Shown: positions 33,390 through 47,218 of the stretch, piece by piece
Layout: each line of letters begins with the position of its first letter
Position numbering within the stretch: position 1 is the stretch's first letter
Assembly (NCBI RefSeq): GCF_932294415.1
Contig: NC_065543.1
Location: 263,476-327,475, forward strand
Direction of reading: 5' to 3'
Length of the DNA: 64,000 nucleotides
Source: Quercus robur
Lineage: Eukaryota > Streptophyta > Magnoliopsida > Fagales > Fagaceae
The notes under the pieces: model-generated
The model's input: the letters and a program-made list of their open reading frames with translations, nothing else
What the model was told of the DNA's origin: nothing
Databases searched by the model: none
Made by a program: the position numbers and the translations under genes

Positions 33390-35981
33390 TATAAAGTTGT
33401 GATATACAACTACGTTTTATGCTGGTTTTATTCTATGACAAAAAGTGTTGTAATTGCTTTAATTTTGTTCCTTGTTTTTTTGTGGGATTTTATTGTATTA
33501 AGTTGGTGAAGACTCAAGTTTAAATGAAGATCAGTGCATTTCGCAACTAGCTCACAAGAATTTCGCGAGAAGGGTTCCCGCGAAAAGGGAATGTGAGAAG
33601 CACATGACTGGAAGCTGAAAAGTCGTGCCAGACTATCGTTTTCGCGAGTGTCTCGCAGGCAAGGCCTTCTCGCGAGATACTTGTGAAACTCTCTGCCTGG
33701 ATGATTTTTAAGTGTGACTTTCAATTGGTATCAGAGCGGGTACACTTGATTTGATTTCATTACCTAAGTGTGATCCTTGACCCCTTATGTGTTTTGCCAT
33801 GGATTGTGTTTTGTATGCTTCTATGGATGTTGTTGAGTGTAACATGCCATGTGTTTGTGAAAATGCCTCTATGAGTGTTAATCCTCAAAATTGTGATGAC
33901 ATGTTATATGAATCTATAGGTGTTGTTGTTAATATTCCAAATGTCAAACTCTTGAAGAAAAAGACAAAGAAATTTCATGAGAATTTGAGTAAGTTCATTT
34001 CTGAAAAGGATGATTTAATTGCTAAGCACAATGAATCCAATAATTGGTTGAAAAGCATAAGAAACTTGTTGAACATTCTCTTGAAAACCTAAAGGAGTTT
34101 GAATGTTTGAATGTGGACTTGGATGCTAAACTAGTTTTGTCTAACAAACTTGTTAATGATCTTAAATCTGAAAATGAATCTCTTAAGATGCATGCCAAGT
34201 GTTTGATTGCTGAACCTATTGCTAAAAAAGATGAAAATATTTGTTGCAATCATGTTGTGGTCTCCAATTTTGTGCCTATTGTGTGTTCTTCCTCAAAGGA
34301 CAAATCGGTGTACATTCCTCCTCACAAAAGAAATCAAAAGGTGGAGAGAAAGGCTCTTAAGCCAAAGCCTCTGTTTAGATCTCAATCTAAGGTTTTGGAT
34401 GAATCTAAGTTTGTTCCAACTTGCTACCATTGCAGTGTGATCGGTCACATAAGACCTCAATGTTCCAAGTTGAAGAGAGAACAAAATCATGTTGCTCGAT
34501 CTCTTCCCAAAAAGCCTAGTGGACCTAAACACATTTTTTTGTCACCATTGTGGTGCATTTGGTCATCTAAGACCTCATTGCTCTAAGTTTCATGCTCTTA
34601 AAAAAATCAAAAGAAAAGAGAAACTTGAGCTTCTTGGAAGTTGTACTAAAAAGGGTAAATCGGATTTGAGTGAAAATAGCATGTTATTAAAGAAAGTATT
34701 TAATGCTCTTAACTCTTTGTCTATGTGCATTTCCGGTTCTCATTCTTCCAACCTTCGTCTCACTTCTCATGTGAGTTTTGTCATTGTTCCCAAACTTACG
34801 TTTAAGTCCATAGTTTGTTATAGGGTATTTTGTCACGGAATAACCAAATGGGGAGCTTGTAAAGTTGTGATTTACAACTATGTTTTATGTTAGCTTTATT
34901 CCATGACAAAAAGTGTTGTAATTGCTTTAATTTTGTTCCTTGTTTTTTTATGGGATTTTATTGTATTGGGTTTAGTATTAAGTTGGTGAAAACTCAAGCT
35001 TAAATGAAAATCAGTGCATTTCGCGACTAGCTCGCAAGAAGTTCGCGAGAAGGGTTCCTGCGAAAAGGGCATGTGAGAAGCTGATGACTGGAAGCTGAAA
35101 AGTCATGCCAGGTTGTCGTTTTCGCGAATGTCTCACGGGTAAGGCCTTCTAGCAAGATACCCGCGAAACTCTCTGCTTGGAGGATTTTCAAGTGTGACTT
35201 TCTTACCCTTCACCTATACTATATATACCCTTATTATCCACAAATGTAAAGGATGCCAATTCAGAGAGAAAAACTCTAGATAGGTTTTCTACAACACATA
35301 CACACCCATCTTTTAGAGAGAGAGAGAGAGAGAGCTACTTATCCTTAGTGAGAAATCATTATAGCCTCTTCTTCATCTTGTCCCATTGACATACCTTGAA
35401 AGGAGATTTGTACCCAAACACAACCTACACTTATTCAGAGTGTAAAGAGTGTTTGGAGCTTGGGAAGTTTTGGGGATATGCCAAAAAAAGCCAGTAAGGC
35501 TTGGTGGATGCAATCGGGCGTATTGTAGAATCTGGAAAACTAGACAAGACACGGTTCCAAGAAACCTTGTTGGAGTAAGAGCTTGGAGGGTTTAGGTATA
35601 TTGGGTAGATTAGACTTAGAGGGTCTCTTGTTATTGGTGTATCTCAACTTATTGTCTAGTAGATTGATTTATCGCTTGGACGGTGGTGGAGAGATTTTTT
35701 GCTGAGTTTTTCGGTTTCCTCTTCGATAACATATCGCCGTGTTATCTTATGTTTGCATCTCTCTTCCCTCTTGTATTTGCATCTCTTTTCCCTTACTCTT
35801 GTGCTTTACTTTTATTGTTTGTTGTTCATGTTTATGCACTAAAGTAGCATCAGTTGATTGCGTTTCATTTACTCTTATTTCCGCACTTAGATAAGTTAGA
35901 GTAAAAGCTATAAATTAGAGTAAAAGCTATCTAATCGTAATTTTTAATTAAGAGTCTAACCAAGTTCTTATGTTTTTAACA
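33390..35981 (+). mobile_element. Copia-like LTR retrotransposon fossil, incomplete
   Basis: LTR-type sequence at 33390-33722 is followed at about 33725 by TTGGTATCAGAGCGGG, the initiator-Met tRNA primer-binding site usual in plant copia elements. A gag-like region comes next (about 33780-34890) with two CCHC zinc knuckles, CYHCSVIGHIRPQC and CHHCGAFGHLRPHC. A full-looking LTR (34858-35981) follows, starting TGTAAAG and ending TTTAACA. No protease, integrase or reverse transcriptase is seen. It is broken and old, with several breaks. Its LTR is of the same family as 22242-23978. Confidence 0.75.
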
Positions 35982-36580
35982 CATTTTCGAGCTTTCAGTT
36001 ATATATAAATTAAAGTTGGCTTTGCTTTTATCTTTTCTCAATGACAAGAGGCAGCGGGAACGCATATATCCTTTAATTCAACATACCACCTCCCAATGGT
36101 AAGCATACGGACCATTGAATGATGAAACAGTTCCCAGCCTATATTTACTTTTCGTAGTTATTGGTGTTAGGCTGAGGACAAGAAAACCATTATTCAACAG
36201 CACATTTGACTAGAACTGGCAACATGAATGGAATGCAGTGATGTTCAAACTGATAACATCAAAACTTGAACGGGAAGCCAAGACAGAGAATCAGGGGCCT
36301 AGCATTACCGTACAAAGATCGGTGTTTTCCACAAATTCAATATAGATTGCTTCCGTGAAATCCCATTGAACTAGCGGGACACTGGCATACTTCTATTACC
36401 TAACCGCGATTACTTGTTATTCCAAATATAAAATTTGCATCATGAAGGAGGGGGGAGTTATCAAAATCCCAATGAATTATTAATACAAACCAATAAGATT
36501 ATAAATTGACACATTCCAACAACAATTATATAAACCACCTTGAACCCAGAATTAAAGAGAGACCGAGATCACAGTTCATC
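35982..36580. other. Spacer and MTHFR 3' region
   Basis: AT-rich sequence; the part adjoining 36581 should be the MTHFR 3' UTR (minus strand). No polyadenylation signal stands out and no gene is seen. Confidence 0.5.
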
Positions 36581-39500
36581 TCAGAAATCTGCAAAAACAG
36601 CAAAAAGATCACCATGGATGTAATCGTTATCCACCAAGCTGACCAAGTAATAGCTGCTCTGGACCTGCAAAATAAAGGATATCATAATATCATCAATATT
36701 ACATATATGAAGCCTTTGTCACGTGTGTCTGTGAATGTGATTGTGTCAAACATAAGAATTTCACATATATGATGAGAACTGACCTCTTCAAGCAGTTTTC
36801 TGGATGGATCACCCTCTGGGAACAAGGAAGCCCACCCCCTTGACCAGATTTCAAAGGCCTCATCCTTCCACACCATAAAGCTGGTAGGATCCACAACAGT
36901 TGGTTGGATTATCTCCTTTGCAGGGAAGACTCCCCATGTCACAGCATTCACAGCAGTTTGGTGGACATTGGATATCCAATTCCCTTCTTTGTTCACAGCC
37001 ATGTAGGTTAGAGATGGGAAAGCCTTGCTTTTGGCAACAAGTGCATCCAACTTCTCCCTGGAACAGAAAAACTCTACATATGCCTTCTGATAAACATACC
37101 CTCCAGGTCCACCCCATCCTGAATCGTGCCAAAATAAGTCAAGAGGCATCAAAATTTAAATAGCCAGAAAAATCAAAGATCTAAAAATTATTTTGACAAA
37201 ACAACTACAAATATTAAATCAGATCACCTTTCAAAATATGAAAATACTGTTTAATTTGACAACAATCTTTGAACAAAATAAGTGCCAGGCATACAAGACA
37301 TCTTAAATATATGCATTAATAATTTATTTATTTATTAATAGAATTAAATAGATAGAACAATGTCAATTCATATATACATGTCTTTATTTAATAACTAATT
37401 TATTTAGTAAAAGGGAACACTCATATGGCAGAAATGGAAAAGGATGATGAAACTACCAAGTACAAATTGAAGTCAGAAGGTGAAGATCAACAACCAGAAT
37501 AAACCACAACATGAATCCAGCAACATACTCTTGGTAAAAGGACATGCTTAAATTTGGAGTCATACGTTCTCTCTTGGAACTAAATATTATGGAACCCCTA
37601 ACAACAAAGTGTATTATTTTGATCTTCATTAATGGGAATAGAAACAAAATCTCTTTTATAATATCCCAGGAATCAAAGTTCAATATCAGCTTGTAGCACA
37701 ATAGAGTTCTCTATGTACTTTTGATTTTTCAGCAATTTAAACACTTCAAAGTAAGATTCTCAACAGTAGGAATCAAAAGAAAATTAAATCATTACTAACA
37801 TCTAACTTGTGCTAGAGACACTCACATAGACATAAGATATGAAGTTATTTCATAATTTTTTGGATGACAAACCCACACATGCAATATAACAGTTTTTACT
37901 CACCAACAGATGGGGAATCAGATTTTTCCCCATTGACTGCTGGTTGGCTATTGACAGTGAGGAATCCCTTTATATTAATCTTCCCCAGCTGCTCATTTAT
38001 GATTCGTGTCTCTGGCTGAAGCCCATCTAACTCTGACCATGGACTGCTTCTCAATTTTCCAAGGCAGTATTTCTTAAATTTCTGATATAGAAAAAATTCA
38101 AAGTAAAATTATGGGAAACTCTCTGGCAATGAGGAAAGACTATTACGCCCAAAATGGAGACTGTACCTCCTGAATATCATCAACATTTGTCAAGGGTGTA
38201 GCCCATTCTTCAAGAAGTTTCTTGTCACGTGCTCGTGGCCGCATGAACTGTTCAATAAATTATGACTTAGGTTAGAGATGGCCATGACTAAAGAAAATAC
38301 ATTTAACAGTACATGTAGCCTAACCAAATCACGGTTACTTCCATTTATTAAAACTAAATTATTCAATGAATATTTTCTACACAAGGAAGCAGTTGCCAGA
38401 TACACAAAAGAGATGAGGTCCTAGAACTTCATATAAATGAAAAAAAATAGAAGAATGAAATAGCTATTCAAGGTATTATTATTCATTATGAGGACTGAGA
38501 CAGAACCAAAGAGGTTTTGTATTCTCTACTTGTATCAAGATTCTGTTACAATCCAGGCAATCACCACTTGGAGAGTGTGCATATTATGCCAGAACCCATA
38601 TAGGCAACATACTACCATTCAGATGATTTTATTTATTGATTCCACCAAGAGCCTTGACAAACTAACTCCACAAGGGTTAACTTTATCTTAAACCAGATCG
38701 CATATTTCCTTACCACCATCGGAATGAGGTACTATTGTTGTAAACCTTTTTAAAACAAAAAATGTAATGCTGTTGTTCCTAAGACCAAAGACCATTGACA
38801 TTTAGATATTATATGTATGTAAAACCAACAAAAATAGATATGATTGCAATGCCAATAAAGAAACAACCCTTTATTATTACAAACCAACATTTTTAAATTG
38901 TTCAGTTTTACACATGCAAGCGGTGGGTCTTGAACCCATGACCTTATCCTCCACCTTGCTTTTACAAGGGGAGGAGGTGCCATCAATAAATATCAGCCTT
39001 ATGAAATGAATGCAACATTGTTTTAAGTATTAATTATTCATATCAATGAAATGACATGATACAAACTGCAAACATAAAACAAATAAGCTTGTCATCAAGC
39101 CATACGAAAATATATTTGCTAATAAAGAAAGGAATTCTCAATGTTTTCCTCAGAGAATTTAAAGATAGTGAAAGGTTCAACATGATGAATTTTTAATATT
39201 TAGTACACAACAATTAAAAAAATAGAAGTTAAATGATCGTGCCCACCTGATAGTCACTTAATGCTCCATATGATGGATTGCAAGAATCACCCCACCGCCC
39301 ATGTGGGTACTGGTCCCAGCCTATAGTCCTTGATATGTAGCTCTTTGGACGATTAGCCCTATCATCAATGGCTCAGAAGATAAGAAGTCTTGAAATTTAA
39401 ACATACAATAAATTCTGTGCATCCCTAATTAATTGCTGGATTTTAGGTCCAAAATATAGCAGTTTCAAATGTTGCATACCAGAAAATTGGACGAACGTCT

Positions 39501-41467
39501 TCCTTCACACGGAAAACATTAGTCGGGCGTCTCCAAGGCAGGGACCTTGAAATTTTGGTCTCTTCAATCAGACCAAGATTCTGCCAAGTACATCCATTAT
39601 CAGTACCTAAATGTTGTATGAGTACTAATATGTCACACACAATTGACTAGGATATGAGAAACAACCATTAATATAGCTAATGCTGACTTCTCCATGTTTA
39701 GGGTATAAAGATGCACTGTCTTAATCCCATGAGCTAAAATCTTCTTGCACATTTCAGTTCCAAGATGAATTCCATAGGCTTTGACAGCTTCTTCATTGTC
39801 CTTGATAGGCTCCAAGGCGGCCATAATTTCAGCAGGTATCTACAATATGCCAATAGATGCAAACACTCTATCACATTGATATGCACTGAGAGAGGCAGAA
39901 AGAGAACCACCATATTTCACAAGTTATCAACAGAACACACCATAACAATAACGAGTAACCATTTAGCAAATACATGCAAGGCAGGTTTTTCCACTTCCTA
40001 CATTTATGAAGTTTGTGTCCATTTAAATTATTATTATTAATACAACAATAAGAACATCACCAATAAATCCTTAGTCCCAAAATTTTGGGGTCATGCATGG
40101 ATCCTATAATAGGCTTGAGCTACATGTATTCTTCTTTGTCGTACTATCCTATCCAAAATCATACTCTCTTTAACCTCCTTAATGAACAAGTCCTTTTAGG
40201 TCTCCCTCTAGCTATTTTTCTTCACTGAAGCATATAATAAGTTTGACATAATTCAATAGTTTTAAAGGTTTGGCAACAACAAAAAAGAAAAAATTAACTG
40301 GAAACAGATTCTACCCATTAATATTATTGTTTAGAACTCTAGCATATACTAGAGGAATAAAAAAAAAATGATGGAAGTAGTGTGTGAATTACCTTAGTTT
40401 TGCAAAAACCAGTCATGCGAATGAAGCCCTTGTAGTTATTAATAGGCATAATTCCAGGAACAATGGGGCAAGTAATTCCAATTTGGCGACAATCATTCAC
40501 AAATTTGAGGTAAATGTCAGTGTCATAAAACAATTGTGTGATGATTACATCTGCTCCGGCATCCACCTAAACACCATAACATAAGCACAAGAGAACATTT
40601 TATTAATAAAAATAAATAAATTCATTTCACTTTTTTTTTTAAAAAAAAAGAAATTCTTGAATCAACCATTAATTAACTACATCATAAACTAGAAGTGTGA
40701 ATGTAGTACAAACAAAAAGCAGAATAATAAAGAGAGTGGTGTTGGTGTTACCTTCTGCTTGAGATAAACAAGATCCTTGTGATAAGCTTCGAGTGTAGCC
40801 AACCCATTTTCTCCGATCGCATCGGGATGTGCCTCTGCAGAGACCAAATATTATTATTATTAAGCAGCAGAAACGAAAGAATTAAACAAAAACACAAAAA
40901 CAAAAGAAGAAAAAAAAAACCTGGATAACCAGCAACGGTAATGCCAAAGTAGTCACCATATTGGGCTCTGATATGTTTCACCTACAACATTAACAGTAAC
41001 AGTAACAGTAAGAGATGAGATACATTAGAATATGAGAGAGAGAGTGAGAAGAGAGAGAAGAGAATTACGAGATCAAGAGCACAAGCAAAGCCACCCTCGA
41101 TCTGAACAAACTTGTCCTGGCCTTTAGGAGGATCACCACGGAGAGCGAGGACGTTCTGGAGACCATTAACCTTGATGGTTTGAAGAGCGTGATCGATCTT
41201 CTCCACAGGCATGTTGGTGCAGGTGAGATGCATCATGGACTCGACGCAGATCATGTTCTGCATCCTGTTGGCGATGTCGAGAGTGAGATCGGCGGTGGAA
41301 CCACCGGCTCCCCAAGTGATGTCGCAGAATGTGGGGTTGTGAGCCACCATACGCTCCATCCTCTCGAACAGGTTGTCCACTGCATCTTCAGTTTTGGGAG
41401 GGAAGAACTCGAACGAGAACACCACTTTTTCTTCCCCTGCCTCCCGGATCTTCTCTATTACCTTCAT
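36581..41467 (-). CDS. MTHFR: Methylenetetrahydrofolate reductase, 11 exons
   Basis: Exons on the minus strand: 41467-41069, 40981-40921, 40834-40752, 40566-40393, 39839-39666, 39580-39480, 39358-39247, 38247-38167, 38081-37904, 37118-36784, 36664-36581; 1782 nt, 593 aa (Arabidopsis 592). The enzyme is a cytosolic flavoprotein that reduces 5,10-methylene-THF to 5-methyl-THF, the methyl donor for methionine. The N-terminal barrel shows [12 protein letters not shown] (Glu20), [30 protein letters not shown] (109-114), [25 protein letters not shown] and PIVPGIMPI. The C-terminal half shows [97 protein letters not shown], and [11 protein letters not shown] near the end. An upstream GTG frame extension is ignored; the ATG at 41467 gives the usual plant start. 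The donor after exon 5 is weak (ATG|GTTGTT). All key motifs are intact. Confidence 0.96.
38890..38990 (-). mobile_element. SINE (family B), inverted, in an MTHFR intron
   Basis: The reverse strand reads GATGGCACCTCCTCCCCTTG, then AAGGTCATGGGTTCAAGACC (B box), then CCACCGCTTGCATGTG. It is the best preserved copy of family B here. It lies in MTHFR intron 7 (38248-39246). Confidence 0.6.
40055..40235 (-). mobile_element. RTE-type LINE 3' end in an MTHFR intron
   Basis: The reverse strand ends GACCCCAAAATTTTGGGACT followed by AAGGATTTATTGGTG, the conserved 3' terminus of plant RTE LINEs. About 180 bp of non-coding 3' sequence remain, in MTHFR intron 4. Strongly 5'-truncated. Confidence 0.55.
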
Positions 41468-41641
41468 TTTTCCCACTCACACTCAGATCTGTGAAATCAC
41501 CACCGACACTCTACTAATAAAAATAAAAATAATAAAGATGATGAATTAGATTAAATTTCTCTCTATTATAAGTAAGAAAGAAATTAGAGATTAGAGAGGA
41601 GTGAGAAAAAGGACACACAGAGAGATTGATTGTCTGTTCCC

Positions 41642-41651
41642 ATTTTATAGA
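41642..41651 (-). promoter_or_regulatory. TATA box of MTHFR
   Basis: On the minus strand CTATAAAATG lies about 175 nt upstream of the start codon, preceded by a CT-rich stretch (TTTCTCTCTC). Transcription would start near 41615, giving a leader of roughly 150 nt. Confidence 0.6.
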
Positions 41652-43380
41652 GAGAGAAACCCCACAATTACAAAACTCTCAGCTCAACAACCCCGCGGTC
41701 GAGGAGCCGAGGAAATGACAGCATTTTATCTCATGTGTATATAGCATCAATCATCACGTTGACGGCAGATCTATCATACTTATCATGTGTTCGCGCAACA
41801 CCTTATCCCAACCCACTTCCCTCACCTAAAATCAAATTGCTTTTTTTTTTTTCTTTTTCTTCTCTTGGGAGAGAGAGACACGCACATGACTACAGGGCCA
41901 GGCTGCATCATTGATCATACCATAACAAATTGCATGTCAATTCATTTGAAAAATGTTGAACTTGACCAAATTCTCAACTCACATTTTCTTCACATTTTAC
42001 ACTACCTGTTAGGAAAAGTTTGATTAACTTTATGTCCGTTTAAGATCAGTTTATTTTGTTAAAATTGAAATTTTTTTTCTAAAAGTATTATAAATAAAAA
42101 TAAAAGTAAAAGTAAGCTGAAATAGTACAATGAGACTCATAAATAGTACCAAAAAGTGCAATGGAATCTATGAATAGTAACAAAAATAAGCTGAATGGTA
42201 AAATGAGTTGACAAAAATAATCTTTGCCAAATAGACACTTCAGCTCAAATCTTAATGAAACTTTGGTTACCCACTCACCCCCTTCAAAATAGAATATAAT
42301 AAATCTTTTTTCTTTAATCCTCTTAAAAAAAAAAAAAATCATGAATGGTCCTCATTTAGATCAATCTTTTTGCTTAGAAGTTAGAATCATAATATTAATC
42401 AAAATGTGAGTAAAACTATTGTCAAATTTACTATTAAAAAAAAAAAAAAAAACCTTACCAACTAACATAGTAATTATTGATTTGTGCCACTTTAAAATTA
42501 TAGTAAGTTATAAGTGAATGTTTAATTTTTTTTTTCTATTATTGATGATACATCACTTTTGTATTAATATTTGTATTATCCATTAAACAACTGGACTATC
42601 ATATTACTATTTCACATTATCAATTATGTGTAAAAATACTTGAACACCAATTAAAAACTAAACATAATGGGTAAAGTTTAGGTATGGTATTTTATTTACA
42701 ATACATTAAGTTCCCAAATAAAATTCAATTTAACTCTATCAAAAGAAATATATATCAATTTAACTATATATTTAAATTTAATTGAAGAATCTAATATATT
42801 ACATCTAAAGTACTATACTTAAGTTTTACCTTTAAATGAGTTTTAATTAGCTCAATTAATAAAATCTAATGTCGTCAAATAAGAAATTTGGAATTTGAGC
42901 TCATCTACACAAAAAACCCAATTAATATATTGACCTTATAATTAAAAATTAAAAAAGAAATCATGAGTTGAAATATTATCGTATAAAATTTTTTTTTTAC
43001 CCTTAATAATAAACTCAATCCAATGATATTCTTTAATATAATTTAAAGGAATAAGTTATAGTAACATTTCAATTTTGAACACCACTCCGGTTTCATCGTG
43101 GAGACAAGTGTAGAATTATAAATAGCAAAGAAACAAAAAATAGCACGAGCCTTAATTTTTAATGTTGCTTTCTTCCTGTACATAATACGTTTCTTTCAAC
43201 GTCTTTTGGTTGGTGACGAGAGAAAAGGCTTACTAGTCTCAGATCCAAATCCAAAATGGACCAAATTAGGGGAGGTTCAAACAAGGATTTAGCTTTTATT
43301 CCTATTATTATTTTGTAGCTAAAAAGAAATCATTCTCGGTTAAGACGCAGTTAGGCTTTAAGGGTTGAATCCTGATTGGT
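41652..43380. other. Intergenic spacer upstream of MTHFR
   Basis: AT-rich DNA with several A and T runs. It should hold distal promoter elements of MTHFR. No gene or clear transposon is recognised. Confidence 0.5.
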
Positions 43381-45099
43381 CGAGGGTCACCATCCTTTCC
43401 TACTACCGAGCGAGTCTCCACTCTCTCTCTCTCTCTCACCCTCTCTCACCAGCACCCCGCATAATTGAAAAATCAGAGAAAGCAGGACATTCAGGATGGT
43501 TGGCCTAAAGTATGGTTGGTGGGTGGGACCACCACACCAACCTCCATTCCTTTCCACCCATCTCCATCTCCATTTCCTCGCCAAATCCTCGTCGCACAAT
43601 GACAAATATTTTACACACGCATCAATGACTTCTATCAAATTCACCCATCCTTCCCCAATCTCTATACTCATTTGAAAACACAAATAGGTCAACGACTGCA
43701 AGGGAAACAAAAAATATCTACAATCATACCAACCCTATAAATTATAATAATCCAAAGAGATTAGAGAGAGAATACCAATATAAAACATGCAATGAACCAG
43801 GCATAATGAGTTACAAACCATCTGTTTATTCAATGCTTTTATTATATATGGGGCAGCCCCATAAAATTATTGTATTTCATAAATGTTGGATGTCGATGAA
43901 ACAGGAAAATATGGTTGGTAATTTCAACTACCTGATTGGGCATCAAGCCTCTCAAATTGTTAAAGAACAAGCTCCTCATGCCAAAATTCAAATGAAACAT
44001 CAAGACATTGGTTGAAAACTAAAAATGGAGACTACTTGTACTCAATCTAATTCTAAGAACATATAATCCAAATGACATTTATCAGACACAGAATACAAAC
44101 CAAGTCGACTTTGAAATCAAGTGCCCAGCACAAGATCTCATTTTCTTGGATATAACTATGCATTCCCCAAGGCGTGTATGTTCTCCACCTTCATAGGAAT
44201 TTGTAGTGTCACAAGCATTACACTTAATCCAGAGGGGTGCCTTTACCAGCCAAGTATTCCCCCCTTCACCAAAAAATAAAAGCATCATATATATTCAATG
44301 GAATCAGCTTATGAACTCCTTATTAGAAGAATTAAGAACAAATTACATTTGGTACAGCATTCTTGTGAACCCTGTGAAGGGAATGACAAATCCTTATTTA
44401 TGTGAGAGCACAGCTAGGGTTCCTACATTTGGTATAACATTCTTGTGAGTCAGGTGCAGGACAGAAGGATCTTTGTTTCATGAGAAATGGAGGAGGCAAC
44501 GGGTCAATGAAGTAGTGATACCTGAAATTCAAACAATAAAAATATCTGAGTTTGACCTAATTATGTATTGATTTCACAGCCATTAACCAAGCCTGAAAAA
44601 GGAATATGCACATACAGTGAAACATGTTAGAAATGCTTATTATCATCTGTGGTATCTTTACTTCAACAAAATCCTTCAACCATGAAAAAACAACAAAAAA
44701 TAACAAGCAAAATCATCAAAAATTGCGCATGCTAAACTAGTAAGACAATGCAGACATTATAAGAGAAAAACATTTATTCTATACAACTAGAAGCATAAAA
44801 TAATATTTAATTTGCAAGTACAAACATCTAGATTGTGGAGCTCTCTGAATACAGAAGTAACAGAGAGCAAAATTATGTGCCATCAAGAGTGCATAGACCG
44901 TCTATTTTCTTTTTCTTATTTTTTTAATAATAAGTATAAACCATCATCATCATTCATACATCTAAGGATAAAAAGACAACGGTGGAAAGAAAAGAAAGAA
45001 AAAAAAAATTGAAAACAAAACCCCCCCCCCCCCCTCCCTCTCTCCTATATTCAATGTTAAAACCTCACTATCACCTGAAACGCACTTAATTTTTTATAC
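43381..45099. other. Spacer downstream of ASHH3
   Basis: A minus-strand open frame at 43387-43710 (107 codons) has no motif I recognise, overlaps a CT microsatellite and is probably chance. A poly-C run lies at about 45020-45036. Some of this may be 3' UTR of the SET-domain gene. Nothing is supported as a gene. Confidence 0.4.
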
Positions 45100-45107
45100 A
45101 ATAAATA

Positions 45108-45352
45108 TGCTACCTTTACCAATATGGACAAAGCCTCCTTCAGTGCCTTTGACCATCACCCTGCTCAAAATAAAAATGCAGACAACAAGCAAGCTTCCAC
45201 CATTTCCCCAAATCCCCACTGGAGGTTAACAAGTTACCCTTACCAATTTGGACAAATCCCATTGAGTGCCTTCAAGTAACACCCTTGGTCAAAACTCAAA
45301 ACACAGACCAGAAACAAGCTTTCACCATTTCTCCAAATCCCCACTAAGAGTG
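45108..45352. repeat. Imperfect tandem duplication (~122 bp unit)
   Basis: TACCTTTACCAATATGGACA (about 45112) and TACCCTTACCAATTTGGACA (about 45235) each begin a unit that continues with GAGTGCC- or CAGTGCC-type sequence, then CAAGCTT-CACCATTTC, then CCAAATCCCCACT. Two units are present, about 80% alike by eye, 200 bp downstream of the ASHH3 stop codon. Confidence 0.7.
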
Positions 45353-45542
45353 AGCATGTGATCCCCCTTCAAATATTACTTTTTCTTGGAATATCTCAAT
45401 TTCCCCCCCCTCAGTTTTGCTAATACAAATGCTCAAAGAGTTGGCAAATATAATTCAAAGATACAGATAACATTATATGACAGTCTAGGGATGAAAAACA
45501 TAAGCCATATTAAGCAAAAGTTGTACTCACCTCATAATTAAA

Positions 45543-47171
45543 TCACAATGTTACAAGTTCCCAATCTTCTTTGGTCATGTCAAGAAATTCAATAGCACCA
45601 TCTTCAAACATGATCTGCCAAAACATACATCTATTCAGATGGGCTCATCATACTCGTCAAATCAACAGAAACCAACAGAGAAAATCCCTTACTGAGTGTT
45701 TTCTGGAAAATTTATCAAAACGTTTAATAATACCAAAGGACCTGCAGCATATAAAGCAAGGAATAATTTTAGCACACTAAGTTATAATATAACATAAAAT
45801 GTCAGTATGTTAGAACTCAAAAATTGAAGGAAAAAAAATCTAGCAAATGACAATTTTAATAACATAAAAATTAGATAAATTAGTAAACGGGGAAGTAAGA
45901 GTATAACAGAGGGATTAATCCATTAAGGTCAACTCAACTATACCAAATATATTAACAGATTGCATCATTGCCAAATTTTAGTAATAATAATAATTTAAAA
46001 AAATAAATAAATAACTTCCAACCTAAATTTAACAAAAACAAACCTAAATCAGGAATTGAATAATTATTCAAAGTCCATTTGCAATCACAGATAACACCTC
46101 TGGTATTGCATCTCAACTTTTATCAAATGACCAAGTTCTAACACAAAATTAAAAAAGCATAGAAAGGCAAGCCACTTTAACAAAAACAAACCCTATTAAA
46201 TACCACTGGCTTTTGCTGAATCACTTAAAAGAAACCATGAACTAATATTTATATGAATCAATTATAAAAGCTAAATGAGTTATCTACATATTATGATTAC
46301 ACTTAAATAGTTGCAGAAAATTCAGACAGAAATTCATCTCACTTCAGATGAAAGAAAGCATCATGCAATCTGCTTGGGATATGATGAGTTCATCTAAGTA
46401 TCCTATTTGGCCACAAATGAATCCTTCTATTACAACTAGGTTGGTCCAGTAATGCATTGATAGGCGATAAGCAGCACAAAAGGAGTCACAAGCAATAATT
46501 GACCAAATTATTATAAATTTTTCTAGCCAAAGTGTAACCAGCCTATATGACCAAGGCTGAGAGAGAGGTGCGCACAAGTGAATGGGTGGGTAGTAAAAGG
46601 CTCCAGTTGGGAAATGGGAAACTGAGAAAAGGCATACCAGGCACACCACTTAAAATAAATAAGTACTAAAAGAATTATGGCTATTGCAGTTTTTCAAATT
46701 TAGTTTTCTTTACATTGTAATTAAAACAACACTTGCAAAATGCAGAATACTAGGAAAGGAGCAGACATTCTGCAAATACCTTTTGTTCATGGGGCGAGTT
46801 ATCATGATAACTTCACCAATACAATTACGGGAGCATGTTCTTTGTTGCTCACTAACATGCGAACTCCCTGAATGAGAAAGTTAAAAAGTATGATAAACAA
46901 GTAAGAGCTCTGAATAAAACAATCATAGGAATCATTACAATTTTAAATGCAGTTGATATATTAGAAGACAACAACATATGAAGGAAAAAATTCATTACCT
47001 ACATGTAAACCTCCATTCTGATAAACCTTTCCAAACAAAAACCCAATAATTAGTCCATGTTTGATAGAAATTCAAATTTAAGCATGTATTACACAGAAAA
47101 TAACTTAATAAGCCATTGATGCTGCTAGAAACTTATAAAACCAAAATGCATTGTATTCTAACCAAATAAAT

Positions 47172-47218
<47 letters not shown>

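Noticed and set aside
38890-38990. tRNA gene from the GGTTCAAGACC box
   Set aside because: No cloverleaf with acceptor stem and anticodon arm can be drawn; the same sequence recurs as a SINE family. The same reasoning applies to the other tRNA-like boxes at 8.1, 47.6 and 53.4 kb.
43387-43710. 107-codon minus-strand open frame between MTHFR and ASHH3
   Set aside because: It overlaps a CT microsatellite, shows no domain motif, has no supporting splice or promoter context, and its composition is like the surroundings.
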